Shown piece by piece: positions 7,773 through 17,940 of a stretch of DNA of 64,000 nucleotides. This DNA is from Halomonas dongshanensis (lineage in GTDB: Bacteria > Pseudomonadota > Gammaproteobacteria > Pseudomonadales > Halomonadaceae): the NCBI RefSeq assembly GCF_024790395.1, contig NZ_JAJISC010000006.1:62001-126000 (forward strand). The letters are read 5' to 3'. Under the pieces are notes generated by a model. That model saw nothing but the letters and a program-made list of their open reading frames with translations. It did not search any database and was not told the origin of the DNA. Every line of letters starts with the position of its first letter. Positions within the stretch are counted from its first letter, which is position 1. The position numbers were made by a program, and so were the translations under genes.

Positions 7773-10715
7773 TCAGCCCTCGGCATCGACGGTGATGATC
7801 ACCCGCACGGCGTCCAGGCGCAGGCGGGTATTCTCGATGGCGTCGCTGAGCGTCTGACGCTCGGCGACCAGCGCGCTGAGCTCGCTCTGGCGCACTGCCG
7901 GGTTATGCTCGGCAAGCGCACTCAGGCGTGCAAGCTCGGCGTCGAGCTGTTGGCGCATGCGCGTCTCGGCAGCCTCGACGATGCTGGGTAGCTCGCGTTC
8001 GGCTTCGCTCTCACCCTGCACCAGCAGGCCACGTAGAGCCTCATGACGGCTTTTGATCAGATCCCGCGCCAGCGACTTGTTGACCTTCTGTAGGTTCTTG
8101 GAGAGCCCGGTGAAGGAGATCTTGTCGGTGAGGTTGGCGCCCGACTCGTCGAGCAGTACGCGCACGGCCGTGGGGGGCAGGAAGCGGTTGAGGTGCAGCG
8201 CTTTCGGGGCCGGGCAGTGGGTGCGAAAGATAAGTTCGGCCATGACGCGGCCGCTGGGAATCGCCGGATGGCGCAGCAGCGCCAGCGCCGTGTTACCCAT
8301 GGTGCCGTCGAGAATACGCCCCATCATCTCGCGCAGCAGCGGGTGCTCCCAGGAGAGACGCTGGACGTCGTCGCGGGCGAGCGCCAGATCGCGTCGGTAG
8401 GTCGCGGTAAAGCCCTCTTCGCCTTTTACCAGCCCCGGCAGGCCGTCGAGCATCTGCGGGCTGGGCTGGAGGTGGAAGAGGTCGCCGCCGAGCTCCTGGC
8501 TATCGACTCCGAAGATGTCCAGGGCGCGCTCGACATAGCGCGGCAGCGCGCTATCGTCGTCGAGGCTACGAATGGCCTCGATGACGCGTTCGGCCTTGAC
8601 CGGGCGGCAGGCGTTGAGTTCGAGCAGGCGGTTGCGCCCGGCGTCGCGCTCGGCCTGGCGCGCGGTGAGCAGGGTACGCGTCTCCTCAATAATATCGTCG
8701 AGCATCTCATCGTCGAGCAGCGCATCGGCCAGGGCATCGCCGAAGGCGTCGAAAAGATCGCTGCCGATACCGTGGGGCGCGCTGAAGGCGTCCATCCCCT
8801 CGTTATACCAGCGCAGCAGGCGCTCGCCGGGGCTGGCCTCGAAGGTGGGCACGTGGATCTCGATGGCGTGACGCTGGCCGATACGATCGAGACGGCCGAT
8901 GCGCTGTTCGAGCTGATCGGGATGCTGGGGCAGATCGAACATCACCAGATGGCGACAGAACTGGAAGTTACGCCCCTCCGAGCCGATCTCCGAGCACACC
9001 AGTACCTGGCAGCCGTCCTCTTCGTCGGCGAAGGCGGCAGCAGCGCGGTCGCGCTCGATCAGCGACAGCCCCTCGTGGAACACCGGCGCGTGGTAGCCGC
9101 CAAGTACGCGTAGCCCTTCGGCGATCCCTTCGGCGGTGGCGCGGTGGTGGGCGATGACCAGTACTTTTTCATTGGCGAAGCCGTTCTCGACGTCACTCAA
9201 GCGCTCTAGCAGCCAATTGACGCGCGGGTCGATCTGCCACCAAGGCTCGGCGTTGAGCGGGTCGTCGCCAAGTTCGCGGTACATGGCGTCGGGATAGATC
9301 AGCACGTCCGGGTGGTCCATGCCGGTTTCGATCAGCAACTCGTCGAGGTAGTCGTCGTCGCGCTCCAGACGGCGCATGACGCGGCGGTAGGCCGAAGGCG
9401 GTGCCAGAGGCGCCAGGTGCAGATGGCGCGCGGGAAAGCCGCCAACGTGACGGCGGCTATTGCGAAACATCACCCGCCCGGTGCCGTGGCGGTCGAGCAG
9501 GGCATCGCGCAACTGATCGCGTGCCGTGGCCTGCTGCTCGCTGCTGGACTCGGCGTGGTTTAGCGTTGCGAGCAGCGCGCGGCTGTCGCGGTCGTCGATC
9601 ACTGCTTCCAGGCGCTCGGCGGCTGCGGCGTTACCCGGCAGCGCCTCGAGGGCGTCGATGGCGGCGGCCACCTCGGTATAGTGCTGCTCTTCGGCCTTGA
9701 AGCGGGCAAGGTCGTGGTAGCGCTCGGGGTCGAGCAGGCGCAAGCGGGCAAAGTGGCTCGCCACGCCCATCTGTTCGGGGGTGGCGGTTAGTAGCAAGAG
9801 ACCGGCGATGTCGGCGGCGAGCTGCTCGACGCACTGGTAGCCTGGGCCGCTGGCCGCTTCGCTCCAGTCCAGGTGGTGCGCCTCGTCGACGATGAGCAGA
9901 TCGAAGCGACTGGCGAGCGCTTGGGCTTGGCGCTGCGGGTTGGCAAATAGCCACCCCTGGCTTGCCAGAATCAGCTGGCCGCTCTCGAAGGGGTTGGCGC
10001 TGCCGTGGGCCTGGCTCTGGTGCTCGTCGAGCAGCGTTACGCTGAGCGAGAAACGACGCAGTAGCTCGACCAGCCACTGGTGCGTGAGGCTGTCGGGTAC
10101 GAGGATCAGCGCGCGCTCGATGCGCCCGGTGAGCAGCAGGCGGTGCAAAATCAGCCCGGCCTCGATGGTCTTGCCCAGGCCCACTTCGTCGGCGAGCAGC
10201 ACCCGCGGGGCGTGGCGATGGGCGACTTCGTCGGCAATGTAGAGCTGGTGAGGAATCAGGTCGATGCGTGGCCCGGAAAAGCCCAAGGCGCCGTGCTGTT
10301 CAATGCGCTGGTAGTGGTGCAGGGTGCGAAAGCGCAGATCGAACCAGTCGTTGCGATCCACCTGGCCGGTCAGCAGGCGGTCGCGCGCCTGATCGAACTG
10401 CATGGTGTCGGCGAGCTTGGTTTCGGGCAGCTCGCGCAGGGCGCCGTGCTCGTCCTCGCCAATATAGACGATCAGCCCACGGCTCTCTTTGCTGTCGTCG
10501 ACCACCATCTGCCAGCCCTCTGCGGCAAGCACACGGTCGCCGCTGCCGAACTGAACGCGGGTCAGCGGCGCTTGGCGGGTGTTATAGGTACGGGTTTCCT
10601 GGCTGGCACCGAACAAGATGGTCACGCTACGGGCGTCGCAGTTCAGCACGGTGCCGAGTCCAAGCTCGGCTTCGCCGTCGCTGATCCAGCGCTGGCCGGG
10701 GGAAAAATCGCTCAT
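7773..10715 (-). CDS. rapA: RNA polymerase recycling ATPase RapA
   Basis: RapA (HepA) is a Swi2/Snf2 ATPase that binds RNA polymerase and helps it recycle after transcription. The 980 residues (E. coli 968) start MSDFSPGQRWIS, followed by the N-terminal Tudor-like domains. The Walker A region (LADEVGLGKTIEAG, lysine near 182) and DEAH box (about 277-280) are present, then the helicase C-terminal motifs (IGSEGRNFQFCRHLV, QRIGRLDRIGQ). The ATG at 10715 is chosen over an upstream in-frame start because it matches the family N-terminus. It converges on the epimerase gene, with 14 bp between the two stop codons. Confidence 0.95.
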   Translation of the reverse strand: MSDFSPGQRWISDGEAELGLGTVLNCDARSVTILFGASQETRTYNTRQAPLTRVQFGSGDRVLAAEGWQMVVDDSKESRGLIVYIGEDEHGALRELPETKLADTMQFDQARDRLLTGQVDRNDWFDLRFRTLHHYQRIEQHGALGFSGPRIDLIPHQLYIADEVAHRHAPRVLLADEVGLGKTIEAGLILHRLLLTGRIERALILVPDSLTHQWLVELLRRFSLSVTLLDEHQSQAHGSANPFESGQLILASQGWLFANPQRQAQALASRFDLLIVDEAHHLDWSEAASGPGYQCVEQLAADIAGLLLLTATPEQMGVASHFARLRLLDPERYHDLARFKAEEQHYTEVAAAIDALEALPGNAAAAERLEAVIDDRDSRALLATLNHAESSSEQQATARDQLRDALLDRHGTGRVMFRNSRRHVGGFPARHLHLAPLAPPSAYRRVMRRLERDDDYLDELLIETGMDHPDVLIYPDAMYRELGDDPLNAEPWWQIDPRVNWLLERLSDVENGFANEKVLVIAHHRATAEGIAEGLRVLGGYHAPVFHEGLSLIERDRAAAAFADEEDGCQVLVCSEIGSEGRNFQFCRHLVMFDLPQHPDQLEQRIGRLDRIGQRHAIEIHVPTFEASPGERLLRWYNEGMDAFSAPHGIGSDLFDAFGDALADALLDDEMLDDIIEETRTLLTARQAERDAGRNRLLELNACRPVKAERVIEAIRSLDDDSALPRYVERALDIFGVDSQELGGDLFHLQPSPQMLDGLPGLVKGEEGFTATYRRDLALARDDVQRLSWEHPLLREMMGRILDGTMGNTALALLRHPAIPSGRVMAELIFRTHCPAPKALHLNRFLPPTAVRVLLDESGANLTDKISFTGLSKNLQKVNKSLARDLIKSRHEALRGLLVQGESEAERELPSIVEAAETRMRQQLDAELARLSALAEHNPAVRQSELSALVAERQTLSDAIENTRLRLDAVRVIITVDAEG

Positions 10716-10821
10716 GATGCCTCGGGGTTGCAAAACGGGTCGTGCCGCCCGCGGCGGGGCAGGCGGCAACAGGGCGGGCGATTCTAACGCAAAGGGGAGA
10801 AAGGATTAAGCGCCTAAACGC

Positions 10822-11625
10822 TCAATCGTCGAGCCAGCTTGCCAGGTGAGCGCGGGTCAGCTCGCCGACGTGGATGTCCCGTGTCGTACCGTCGGCATCA
10901 AACAGGATAGTAGTGGGTAAGCCCGGCGCTTCGACGGTGGTCATTAGCGTCTGGCTCGGATCACGCAGCGCATGGGTAAAGTGCAGCGACTGCTCGTCGA
11001 GATAGCGCACCACGGGCAGCAGCTCCTCACCCTGGTTGACGACCACGACGCGCACCTCGCCTTGGGCTTCGAGCTCCTGCAACAGCGGCATTTCACGGCG
11101 GCAGGGCGGGCACCAAGTGGCCCAAAGATTGACCACCACCGGCATCCCGCCATCGGCGAGGTCGGAGAGATCGACCGAATGGCCGTCGAGATCCTCGAGG
11201 CTCAGCGCGGGAATACGCGCCACGGGAAACGCCGAACCGCCCGGCATCACGCTGACCAGGGCCAGCCAAACCAGCGACGTGCCGGTGAGCAGTACTGCGG
11301 CGCCGCCGAGCGCGAGCCAGCGCCCGCGCAGGGCCCAGAGGCTCCAGACAAGCGCGCCTAGCCAGCCGCCGACGGGGTGGTAGCCCGGTTGCCACAGTTT
11401 GATGGCATCGAGCGGTGCGAGGACATAGCTTTCGTGGTGAAGCACGATGTGCGCCAGGCGGGCGCCGACGAGCCAGGCAAGGATCAGCCCGGTGGTATAG
11501 CGCGCCAGTACGGCTTTGGGCAGACCCAATAGAAAGCGCAGGGCCAAAAGCAGGGCAAGCGCGCAAAGCAGAGCGTAAAGACGGGGTAAGGAGAGCAGAA
11601 CGGGCCCCAGCGCAATAGCATTCAT
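10822..11625 (-). CDS. Membrane-anchored TlpA-type thioredoxin, Lgt-like N-terminus
   Basis: This 267-residue protein has about four hydrophobic segments in residues 1-125 that resemble the membrane region of prolipoprotein diacylglyceryl transferase, then a periplasmic thioredoxin-like domain (about 135-267) with active site WATWCPPCRR (Cys172, Cys175) and a GLPTTILFD cis-proline loop. Likely roles are disulfide reduction or redox maintenance in the periplasm. Starting at MNAIALGPV (11625) fits the hydrophobic layout; a GTG 24 bases upstream is an alternative. The N-terminal part is too short to be a working Lgt. It is divergent from the small membrane gene at 11692. Confidence 0.82.
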   Translation of the reverse strand: MNAIALGPVLLSLPRLYALLCALALLLALRFLLGLPKAVLARYTTGLILAWLVGARLAHIVLHHESYVLAPLDAIKLWQPGYHPVGGWLGALVWSLWALRGRWLALGGAAVLLTGTSLVWLALVSVMPGGSAFPVARIPALSLEDLDGHSVDLSDLADGGMPVVVNLWATWCPPCRREMPLLQELEAQGEVRVVVVNQGEELLPVVRYLDEQSLHFTHALRDPSQTLMTTVEAPGLPTTILFDADGTTRDIHVGELTRAHLASWLDD

Positions 11626-11691
11626 GGTCGTCTCGATAAACGGGTACACTGGGCCACCTTAGCATGCAAATCGGCGATGACGGAGAACGCC

Positions 11692-11922
11692 ATGCCAGCA
11701 CCGGCTTTCGACCCGCTTAGAGTTTGGGCCATTGGCTCCCAGGCGCTGGGCTTCATTATGATCATCACTCTGGAAACGGTGTTGGGCGACGCCGCCCGGC
11801 CCTGGCAGGGCGGCGTGTTGGCGGCGATGATCGTCTGCGCCTTGGGCGTGGCGCTGGCCAGGCTCTACCGGCGAAATAGGGCGCGCAAGGCGCGCGCCGA
11901 GCGCCAGGGTGAGCGCGACTGA
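11692..11922 (+). CDS. Small two-helix membrane protein, unknown
   Basis: The 76 residues hold two hydrophobic segments (about 12-32 and 42-60) and a very basic Arg-rich tail (YRRNRARKARAERQ), so an inner-membrane protein with a cytoplasmic tail is likely. CGGAG six bases before the ATG at 11692 supports this start over an ATG 15 bases earlier. The stop overlaps the next ATG by one base (TGATG), which suggests translational coupling to the ClsC-like gene. I do not recognise a family. Confidence 0.7.
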   Translation: MPAPAFDPLRVWAIGSQALGFIMIITLETVLGDAARPWQGGVLAAMIVCALGVALARLYRRNRARKARAERQGERD

Positions 11923-13490
11923 TGGCGACTCCACGTCGTCTCAGTGGTACGTCCTTCATCGGTACGCTGGTCGCCTGCGCGCTGGCGCTAGGCGGCATGA
12001 CCGGCTGCTCGCAGGCGGTCATGCGCGAGCACAGCGTGTCGCTCGATAGCGAGGCGGCCCGTGCGACCTGGTTGGGGCGGCAGGCCGCCCAGCGGCTCGC
12101 CGAGCACGGCGAGGGCGCTCGCGACGGTTTTTCGCTGCTCGCCAACGGCCAGGAAGCCTTCGCGGTGCGCGCTGGACTCATTCATCAGACCGAGCGCGAG
12201 CTGGATATTCAGACCTATCTGCTGGGCGATGGCCAAACCACGCGGCTGATCCTTGCGCGCCTTTTGAGCGCCGCCGAAAAGGGCGTGCGGGTGCGCCTGC
12301 TGATCGACGACATGGGGGCCATTGGCCAGGGCGACCGCCTGGCGGCGTTGGCGACCCACCCCAATGTCGAGGTGCGCGTCTACAACGCCATGCCCCTTGG
12401 CCGAAGCCATTTATGGACGCGGGTGCTGGCGGCCTTTGGCGACCCCGTGCGTCAGCATCGGCGCATGCACAACAAACTGTGGATCGCCGACAACAGTGTG
12501 GCCATCGTCGGTGGTCGTAACCTCGGCGACGAATATTTCGATGCTGATGACACGCGCAACTTCACCGACCTCGATCTGGTCGCCATCGGCCCCGTCGTGA
12601 ACGAGCTCTCGCACGGTTTCGATCTCTACTGGAATCACGGCCTCGCCCAGCCCATCGCCCGCTATCACCCGGCGGAAGACGACGCCTGGCGTTTGCTCAA
12701 GGCGTCGCTTGAGGCTTGGCTCGAAGCCAACGCCGACGCCGAGTATTTCGTGCGCCTGCGCCGCCAGCCGCGCATCGCCCCGCCCTGGGAGCGGCTGCAC
12801 TGGGGCGAGGGCACGGCGCTGTGGGACGCCCCTGGCAAGCCTGGCTGGTCGCATACTCCCGAGTGGCAGGAGACGCTGCTCGGCGATTTACGCGCCGCCA
12901 CCGACCCAAGCGAGCGCCTGGTGGTCATCTCGGCCTATTTCGTGCCCACCGAGTGGGGTGTCGAGCGGCTGACGGCGCTGGCCGATCGCGGTGTCGACAT
13001 CGACATCATCACCAACTCGCTGGCCTCTACCGACGCCGCCGTGGTACACGGCGCCTACGCCCCCTGGCGCGAACGTCTGCTAGCGCACGGTATCGATCTT
13101 TTCGAGCTACGCCCCGAGCAGGAGGACGACGCTGGCCAGGCGCTGCGCGTGCCGGGGCGTTCGGCGTCGGCGTTGCACATCAAGGCGCTCGGCTTCGACG
13201 ACGATAAGCTCTTCGTCGGCTCGTTCAACGCCGACCCGCGCTCGGTGCTGTGGAACAGCGAAGTCGGCGTGCTGGCCGAAAGCGCTTCGCTGGTGGCCGA
13301 GTTCGAAGAACTCGTGCGCATTGGTCAGTCGCCCGCTATCAGCTATCAGGTACGCCAGAGTGAGGCGGGGCTCGAATGGCACTACCGCCACAACGGCGAG
13401 TACCGCGTGCTAACCGAAGAACCCGGCAGCACTTGGCGCCAGCTCAACGCCTGGTTCAGCCACGTCGCCCGGCTCGAACGCTGGCTCTAG
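11922..13490 (+). CDS. Phospholipase D family protein, ClsC-like cardiolipin synthase
   Basis: Two HxKxxxxD motifs (His183/Lys185/Asp190 and His419/Lys421/Asp426) place this 522-residue protein in the phospholipase D superfamily. The layout, with GGRNLGDEYF after the first motif, is that of ClsC/YmdC, which makes cardiolipin from phosphatidylglycerol and phosphatidylethanolamine. An N-terminal hydrophobic stretch ends in MTGC (Cys29), a possible lipoprotein signal. ClsC in E. coli works with a small partner (YmdB); here the coupled small membrane protein upstream is unrelated in sequence. Substrate is inferred from family only. Confidence 0.85.
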   Translation: MATPRRLSGTSFIGTLVACALALGGMTGCSQAVMREHSVSLDSEAARATWLGRQAAQRLAEHGEGARDGFSLLANGQEAFAVRAGLIHQTERELDIQTYLLGDGQTTRLILARLLSAAEKGVRVRLLIDDMGAIGQGDRLAALATHPNVEVRVYNAMPLGRSHLWTRVLAAFGDPVRQHRRMHNKLWIADNSVAIVGGRNLGDEYFDADDTRNFTDLDLVAIGPVVNELSHGFDLYWNHGLAQPIARYHPAEDDAWRLLKASLEAWLEANADAEYFVRLRRQPRIAPPWERLHWGEGTALWDAPGKPGWSHTPEWQETLLGDLRAATDPSERLVVISAYFVPTEWGVERLTALADRGVDIDIITNSLASTDAAVVHGAYAPWRERLLAHGIDLFELRPEQEDDAGQALRVPGRSASALHIKALGFDDDKLFVGSFNADPRSVLWNSEVGVLAESASLVAEFEELVRIGQSPAISYQVRQSEAGLEWHYRHNGEYRVLTEEPGSTWRQLNAWFSHVARLERWL

Positions 13491-13517
13491 CGCATCTTAG
13501 TTGGGTGCGCGCACGAA

Positions 13518-13542
13518 AAAGCCCACCGCGAGGGTGGGCTTT
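13518..13542. terminator. Bidirectional terminator between cls-like gene and typA
   Basis: A perfect 10-bp stem (AAAGCCCACC / GGTGGGCTTT) with a GCGAG loop sits between convergent genes, with an A run on one side and T residues on the other. It can end transcription from both. Confidence 0.85.
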
Positions 13543-13571
13543 GTAGAACAACAGCAGAGTTGCTGGCGCTA

Positions 13572-15395
13572 TTACTTCTTGGCGCGCTTGCGCTCGTTTT
13601 CCTTGAGGAACTTCTTGCGCAGGCGGATGAAGTTGGGCGTGATTTCGACCAGCTCGTCGTCGTCCAGGAACTCGATCGCCTGTTCGAGGCTGAAGCGTAC
13701 CGGCGGGGTCAGCACGATGTTCTCGTCGTTGCCCGAGGCGCGCATGTTGTCGAGCTTCTTGCCTTTAGTGGGGTTGACCACCAGGTCGTTGGCGCGGCTG
13801 TGAATACCGACCAGCATACCTTCGTAGACCTCGGTGCCGTGATCGATGATCAGCTTGCCGCGATCCTGCAGAGCGTAGAGGGCGTAGGCCAGCGCCTTGC
13901 CGTCGACCATGGAGACCATAACACCGTTGCGACGCTCGATGGCGGCATCAGGCTTGAGATCGCCGTAGTGATCGAAGCGGCTGGTGAGGATGCCGGTGCC
14001 CGAGGTCAGGGTCATGAACTGACCGCGGAAGCCGATCAAGCCGCGCGCCGGGATCATGAAGTCCAGACGTACGCGACCCTTACCGTCGGGGTTCATGTTG
14101 GTCATCTCGCCCTTGCGGTAGCCGAGTTCCTCCATGATGGCGCCCTGGTGCTGCTCTTCACAGTCGATGATGACTTCTTCGTAGGGCTCCTGCTTGACGC
14201 CATCGATCTCTTTGATGATGACCTCGGGGCGGCCCACGGCGAGTTCGAAGCCTTCGCGACGCATGGTTTCGATCAGTACCGACAGGTGCAATTCACCGCG
14301 CCCGGATACCTTGAACTTCTCGGGCGTTTCGCCCTGCTCGACGCGCAGCGCTACGTTGTGGATCAGTTCCTGCTCGAGGCGATCCTTGATGTTACGGCTG
14401 GTGACGTACTTACCGTCGCGACCGGCCATGGGCGAGTCGTTGACCTGGAAGGTCATGGAGACGGTAGGCTCGTCGACCGAGAGCGCAGGCAGGGCTTCGA
14501 CCGCCGTCGGATCGCACAGGGTGTCGGAGATCGCCAGATCTTCGATGCCGGTGATGCAGACGATGTCGCCCGCCGTGGCTTCTTGGGTCTGAACGCGCTC
14601 GAGGCCCATATGGGTCATCACCTGACCGACCTTGCCCTTGCGGGTCTGGCCTTCCTTGGTGATGACGCTGATCTGCTGGTTGGGCTTGACGCTACCGCGC
14701 ATGATGCGGCCAAGGCCGATGACGCCAACGTAGCTGTTGTAATCGAGCGCCGAGATCTGCATCTGGAAGGGTCCGTCGATCTCGACCTTGGGCGGCTCGA
14801 CGATGTCGACGATGGCCTGGAACATGGGGTTCATGTCGTCGGCCAGCTCCTCGGGCTCCATACCGGCAATGCCGTTGAGCGCCGAGCAGTAGATGATCGG
14901 GAAGTCGAGCTGCTCGTCGGACGCGCCGAGGTTATCGAACAGATCGAAGATCTGGTCGATGACCCAATCCGGACGCGCGCCAGGGCGGTCGATCTTGTTG
15001 ACCACCACGATCGGCTTGAGGCCACGATCAAAGGCTTTCTGGGTAACGAAACGCGTCTGTGGCATCGGGCCATCTACCGCGTCGACCAGCAGAAGGACCG
15101 AGTCGACCATCGACATGACACGCTCTACTTCGCCGCCGAAGTCGGCGTGCCCAGGGGTGTCCACGATGTTGATGTGGTACTGGGTGCCGGCGCCGTCCTG
15201 CCAGCGAATGGCAGTGTTCTTGGCCAGGATGGTGATGCCGCGTTCCTTTTCCTGGTCGTTGGAGTCCATGATCCGCTCTTGGCCTTCGGCCTTGCGGTCT
15301 AGCGTGCCCGACTGACTCAACAGCTTGTCTACCAAGGTAGTCTTGCCGTGGTCAACGTGGGCGATGATGGCAATGTTGCGAAGATTCTCGATCAC
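13572..15395 (-). CDS. typA: Ribosome-binding GTPase TypA/BipA
   Basis: TypA is a translational GTPase related to EF-G and LepA that binds the 70S ribosome and helps assembly and stress adaptation, notably in the cold. The 607 residues equal the E. coli length. Motif G1 (AHVDHGKTT), G3 ([12 protein letters not shown]) and G4 ([12 protein letters not shown]) are present, followed by domain II, EF-G-like domains III and V and the TypA-specific C-terminus. The start is GTG, with CAGGA upstream. A TATAAT-like box lies on its strand at 15426-15431, without a good -35. Confidence 0.97.
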   Translation of the reverse strand: MIENLRNIAIIAHVDHGKTTLVDKLLSQSGTLDRKAEGQERIMDSNDQEKERGITILAKNTAIRWQDGAGTQYHINIVDTPGHADFGGEVERVMSMVDSVLLLVDAVDGPMPQTRFVTQKAFDRGLKPIVVVNKIDRPGARPDWVIDQIFDLFDNLGASDEQLDFPIIYCSALNGIAGMEPEELADDMNPMFQAIVDIVEPPKVEIDGPFQMQISALDYNSYVGVIGLGRIMRGSVKPNQQISVITKEGQTRKGKVGQVMTHMGLERVQTQEATAGDIVCITGIEDLAISDTLCDPTAVEALPALSVDEPTVSMTFQVNDSPMAGRDGKYVTSRNIKDRLEQELIHNVALRVEQGETPEKFKVSGRGELHLSVLIETMRREGFELAVGRPEVIIKEIDGVKQEPYEEVIIDCEEQHQGAIMEELGYRKGEMTNMNPDGKGRVRLDFMIPARGLIGFRGQFMTLTSGTGILTSRFDHYGDLKPDAAIERRNGVMVSMVDGKALAYALYALQDRGKLIIDHGTEVYEGMLVGIHSRANDLVVNPTKGKKLDNMRASGNDENIVLTPPVRFSLEQAIEFLDDDELVEITPNFIRLRKKFLKENERKRAKK

Positions 15396-15568
15396 GACGC
15401 GATCCTGCTGGGAAAATAGGGCGGCATTATAGGGTTTGGTTCGGTCGACTACCAGCGCTGTCTGTTCTGGGTAGGGCGCTATGCATTACGTCAATTACCC
15501 AAAGGCGGTTGTTTTCGCCCTCTAGCCGCATCCGTTAAGATAGCCGTTTTCCCAGTTGGGGCAGGCAC

Positions 15569-16552
15569 ATGACCATCGGTAACCTGATGCGTTTGTTAAG
15601 CGATGGCGACGTCCATTCCGGCGAAGCGCTCGGCGAGGCGCAGGGCGTTTCCCGGGCTGCGGTATGGAAACAGCTAAAAAAACTGGAAGCCCTCGGCATC
15701 GAGCTGATCGCGGTCAAGGGGCGGGGGTATCGCCTGGCGCATCGCCATGAGCCGTTAGCTGGAGCGGCCATCGTTTCCCAGCTGCCGACCGCTGCCCGCC
15801 ATCATCTGGCGCGGCTGTTCGTCGAGGACCACCTTCCTTCTAGCAACGAATTCCTTCGTCAGCGCTTCAAGCAGGGGGCGGGGCATCGCGAAGTCTGCCT
15901 GGTCGAGCTGCAAACTGCCGGGCGAGGGCGGCGGGGTCGCACCTGGCAAACGCCCTGGGGACAGAATTTGATGATCTCGCTGGGCTGGCGCTTCGAGTCC
16001 GGTATCGCCACGCTCGAAGGATTGAGCCTTGCCGTGGGTGTCGTGGTGGCCAAGGTACTCGAACAGCATGGCGTTTCGCCGCGGCTAAAATGGCCCAACG
16101 ATATTTTGCTGACCACGCCCGAAGCGGAACTTGGAAAACTGGCGGGTATTCTGGTCGAGGTCACGGGCGATGCCGAAGGGCCATGCGACGTGGTCATCGG
16201 GATGGGGATGAACCTATTGATTCCGCCTGCTCTGCGCGCGTCGATCGACCAGCCGGTGGCGGGACTTTTCGAGGCTAACCCTAACGTGTCGCGCAACGCC
16301 TTGGCTGCCGACCTCATGGGCGGGCTTCTGCCCATGCTTGCCGACTTCGAGCGGCAGGGCTTTGCCGCCTGGCGCGACGACTGGAATGCCCATCACGCCT
16401 ATGCGGGGTTGCCGATTCGGGTGATCCAGGGCGGTGAGACCCGCGACGCCGTCGCGGGCGACGTCGACGACAGCGGCAATTTATGGGTCGTCGAGCAAGG
16501 CCAGTCGCGCCGTTTGGCGGGTGGTGAGATCAGCGTACGCAGGCGCTTATGA
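15569..16552 (+). CDS. birA: Biotin-protein ligase / biotin operon repressor
   Basis: BirA activates biotin to biotinyl-AMP, attaches it to acetyl-CoA carboxylase, and when unloaded dimerises on biotin operators. The 327 residues have an N-terminal winged helix (1-65, DGDVHSGEALGEAQGVSRAA), so this is the bifunctional repressor type. The ligase core shows GRGRRGRTW and LKWPNDI, and there is a small C-terminal SH3-like domain. It overlaps coaX by four bases (ATGA), an arrangement common in Pseudomonas and relatives that couples two cofactor genes. Confidence 0.96.
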   Translation: MTIGNLMRLLSDGDVHSGEALGEAQGVSRAAVWKQLKKLEALGIELIAVKGRGYRLAHRHEPLAGAAIVSQLPTAARHHLARLFVEDHLPSSNEFLRQRFKQGAGHREVCLVELQTAGRGRRGRTWQTPWGQNLMISLGWRFESGIATLEGLSLAVGVVVAKVLEQHGVSPRLKWPNDILLTTPEAELGKLAGILVEVTGDAEGPCDVVIGMGMNLLIPPALRASIDQPVAGLFEANPNVSRNALAADLMGGLLPMLADFERQGFAAWRDDWNAHHAYAGLPIRVIQGGETRDAVAGDVDDSGNLWVVEQGQSRRLAGGEISVRRRL

Positions 16553-17388
16553 TTCTGGATCTGGATATTGGTAATACGCTCTCCAAGTGGCGGCTAAAGG
16601 ATGTCACCAGCAGCGAGATTCGTTCGCGTGGCGCGGTCTGGACCCGTGAAGAGTGGCGCCCCGGCGCGGACATTCCCGATCTCGACGTGGTAGAGGCGGT
16701 GCGCATATCGAGCGTGGCTCGCGCCGCCGTGCTGGAAGAGACCGTGGCGTTGCTGCGACGCCGCGTGCGCCATGTGCACGTAGCGCGCTCCGCGCCCGAG
16801 GCGCTGGGCGTGGTCAACGGCTACGAGGAGCCGCACCGTCTGGGCGTGGATCGCTGGATGGGGGCGCTGGCAGGCTATCAGTTGGCGGGCGGGTGTTGCG
16901 CCGTCGACTGCGGTAGCGCCATCACCATCGACTTCGTGCTGCCTGGCGGAACGCACTTGGGGGGCTTCATCATGCCAGGACTTCGGCTAATGAAGGAGAG
17001 CCTGAAGCTGGGGACGCGCAACGTCGCCATCGACCCGGATAGCGAATCCGATGCGCTGTTGGAGCCTGGGCGGCGTACGGCGGACGCGGTCAATCACGGC
17101 ATTTATATGGCAGCGGTGAGTGCCATCAATCGTATCTATAGCGAAGTGTGCGATCAGCAGAGCGTAGCGCTGCCGATGCTGCTCACCGGTGGTGATGCCC
17201 GCGTGGTCTCGCGTGGCGTGCAGGTGCCCCACGCGGTTTGGCCGGATATGGTCTACGGTGGGCTCGAGGCCTGCTTTCCGCTAACGCTAGCCGAGCGGGC
17301 GGGTAAAATGTCCGGTGCCCCGCGGGTGCCCGAGCCGGTGGTGCTAGAAAAAATCCGTGCAGGCCTTGCATTCTCGATGCTGCTTTGA
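16549..17388 (+). CDS. coaX: Type III pantothenate kinase
   Basis: CoaX phosphorylates pantothenate as the first step of coenzyme A synthesis and is insensitive to CoA feedback. The ASKHA-fold motifs are visible: DIGNT near the N-terminus, GVDRWMGALAGY, DCGSAITIDFV (many members have DxGTAxT, so Ser replaces Thr) and GGFIMPGL. The 279 residues are longer than the usual about 250, with an extra C-terminal stretch. It overlaps birA. The tRNA operon promoter follows 90 bases downstream. Confidence 0.93.
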   Translation: MILDLDIGNTLSKWRLKDVTSSEIRSRGAVWTREEWRPGADIPDLDVVEAVRISSVARAAVLEETVALLRRRVRHVHVARSAPEALGVVNGYEEPHRLGVDRWMGALAGYQLAGGCCAVDCGSAITIDFVLPGGTHLGGFIMPGLRLMKESLKLGTRNVAIDPDSESDALLEPGRRTADAVNHGIYMAAVSAINRIYSEVCDQQSVALPMLLTGGDARVVSRGVQVPHAVWPDMVYGGLEACFPLTLAERAGKMSGAPRVPEPVVLEKIRAGLAFSMLL

Positions 17389-17475
17389 CACAATGCTGCG
17401 CGTTCCAGGCAGATGGTTCTGCTGGTCAAGGCCAGTAGGGCGCGTAAGATTCGATGAAATAAGTGGTTTTCGATC

Positions 17476-17503
17476 TTGACTCTGTTTGGATGGCTGGCAT
17501 AAT
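17476..17503 (+). promoter_or_regulatory. Sigma70 promoter of the tRNA-Tyr/Gly/Thr operon
   Basis: TTGACT at 17476-17481 and CATAAT at 17498-17503 are separated by 16 bases. The GC-rich discriminator GTGCCGCC after the -10 is typical of stringently controlled stable-RNA promoters. The tRNA-Tyr gene starts 13 bases downstream. Confidence 0.8.
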
Positions 17504-17516
17504 GTGCCGCCACGTT

Positions 17517-17601
<85 letters not shown>

Positions 17602-17702
17602 GATTTAAGCAGCATGATCTGGTCGTGTTGCGGAATGAAAGCCGGTAGTGGATATTGTCTAACGTTCGGCGTCCGACGGCTTGTCATTCTGGCAGTGGTT
17701 AA

Positions 17703-17776
<74 letters not shown>

Positions 17777-17791
17777 GTTGATGTGTTTTGC

Positions 17792-17866
17792 GCTCATGTA
17801 GCTCAGGGGTAGAGCACACCCTTGGTAAGGGTGAGGTCGACGGTTCAATTCCGTCCATGAGCTCCA
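17792..17866 (+). tRNA. tRNA-Thr (GGT)
   Basis: The acceptor GCTCATG pairs with CATGAGC, followed by T and an encoded CCA. The anticodon loop TTGGTAA gives GGT. In many gammaproteobacteria tufB follows this tRNA directly; here a terminator follows instead. Confidence 0.97.
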
Positions 17867-17876
17867 CATTGCAGAG

Positions 17877-17901
17877 AAAGCGAGCTAAGCTCGCTTTTTT
17901 T
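17877..17901 (+). terminator. Rho-independent terminator after tRNA-Thr
   Basis: AAAGCGAGC, loop TAA, GCTCGCTTT, then a run of T. It closes the Tyr-Gly-Thr tRNA operon at the point where tufB would usually start. Confidence 0.92.
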
Positions 17902-17940
17902 GTCTTTATCTAGCGCGCCTTGCGTGGATGAAGGTAGGGC

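Noticed and set aside
13560..15302. 580-codon plus-strand open frame opposite typA
   Set aside because: Exact antisense of typA. High-GC coding DNA commonly leaves the opposite strand open; composition is unlike a real protein.
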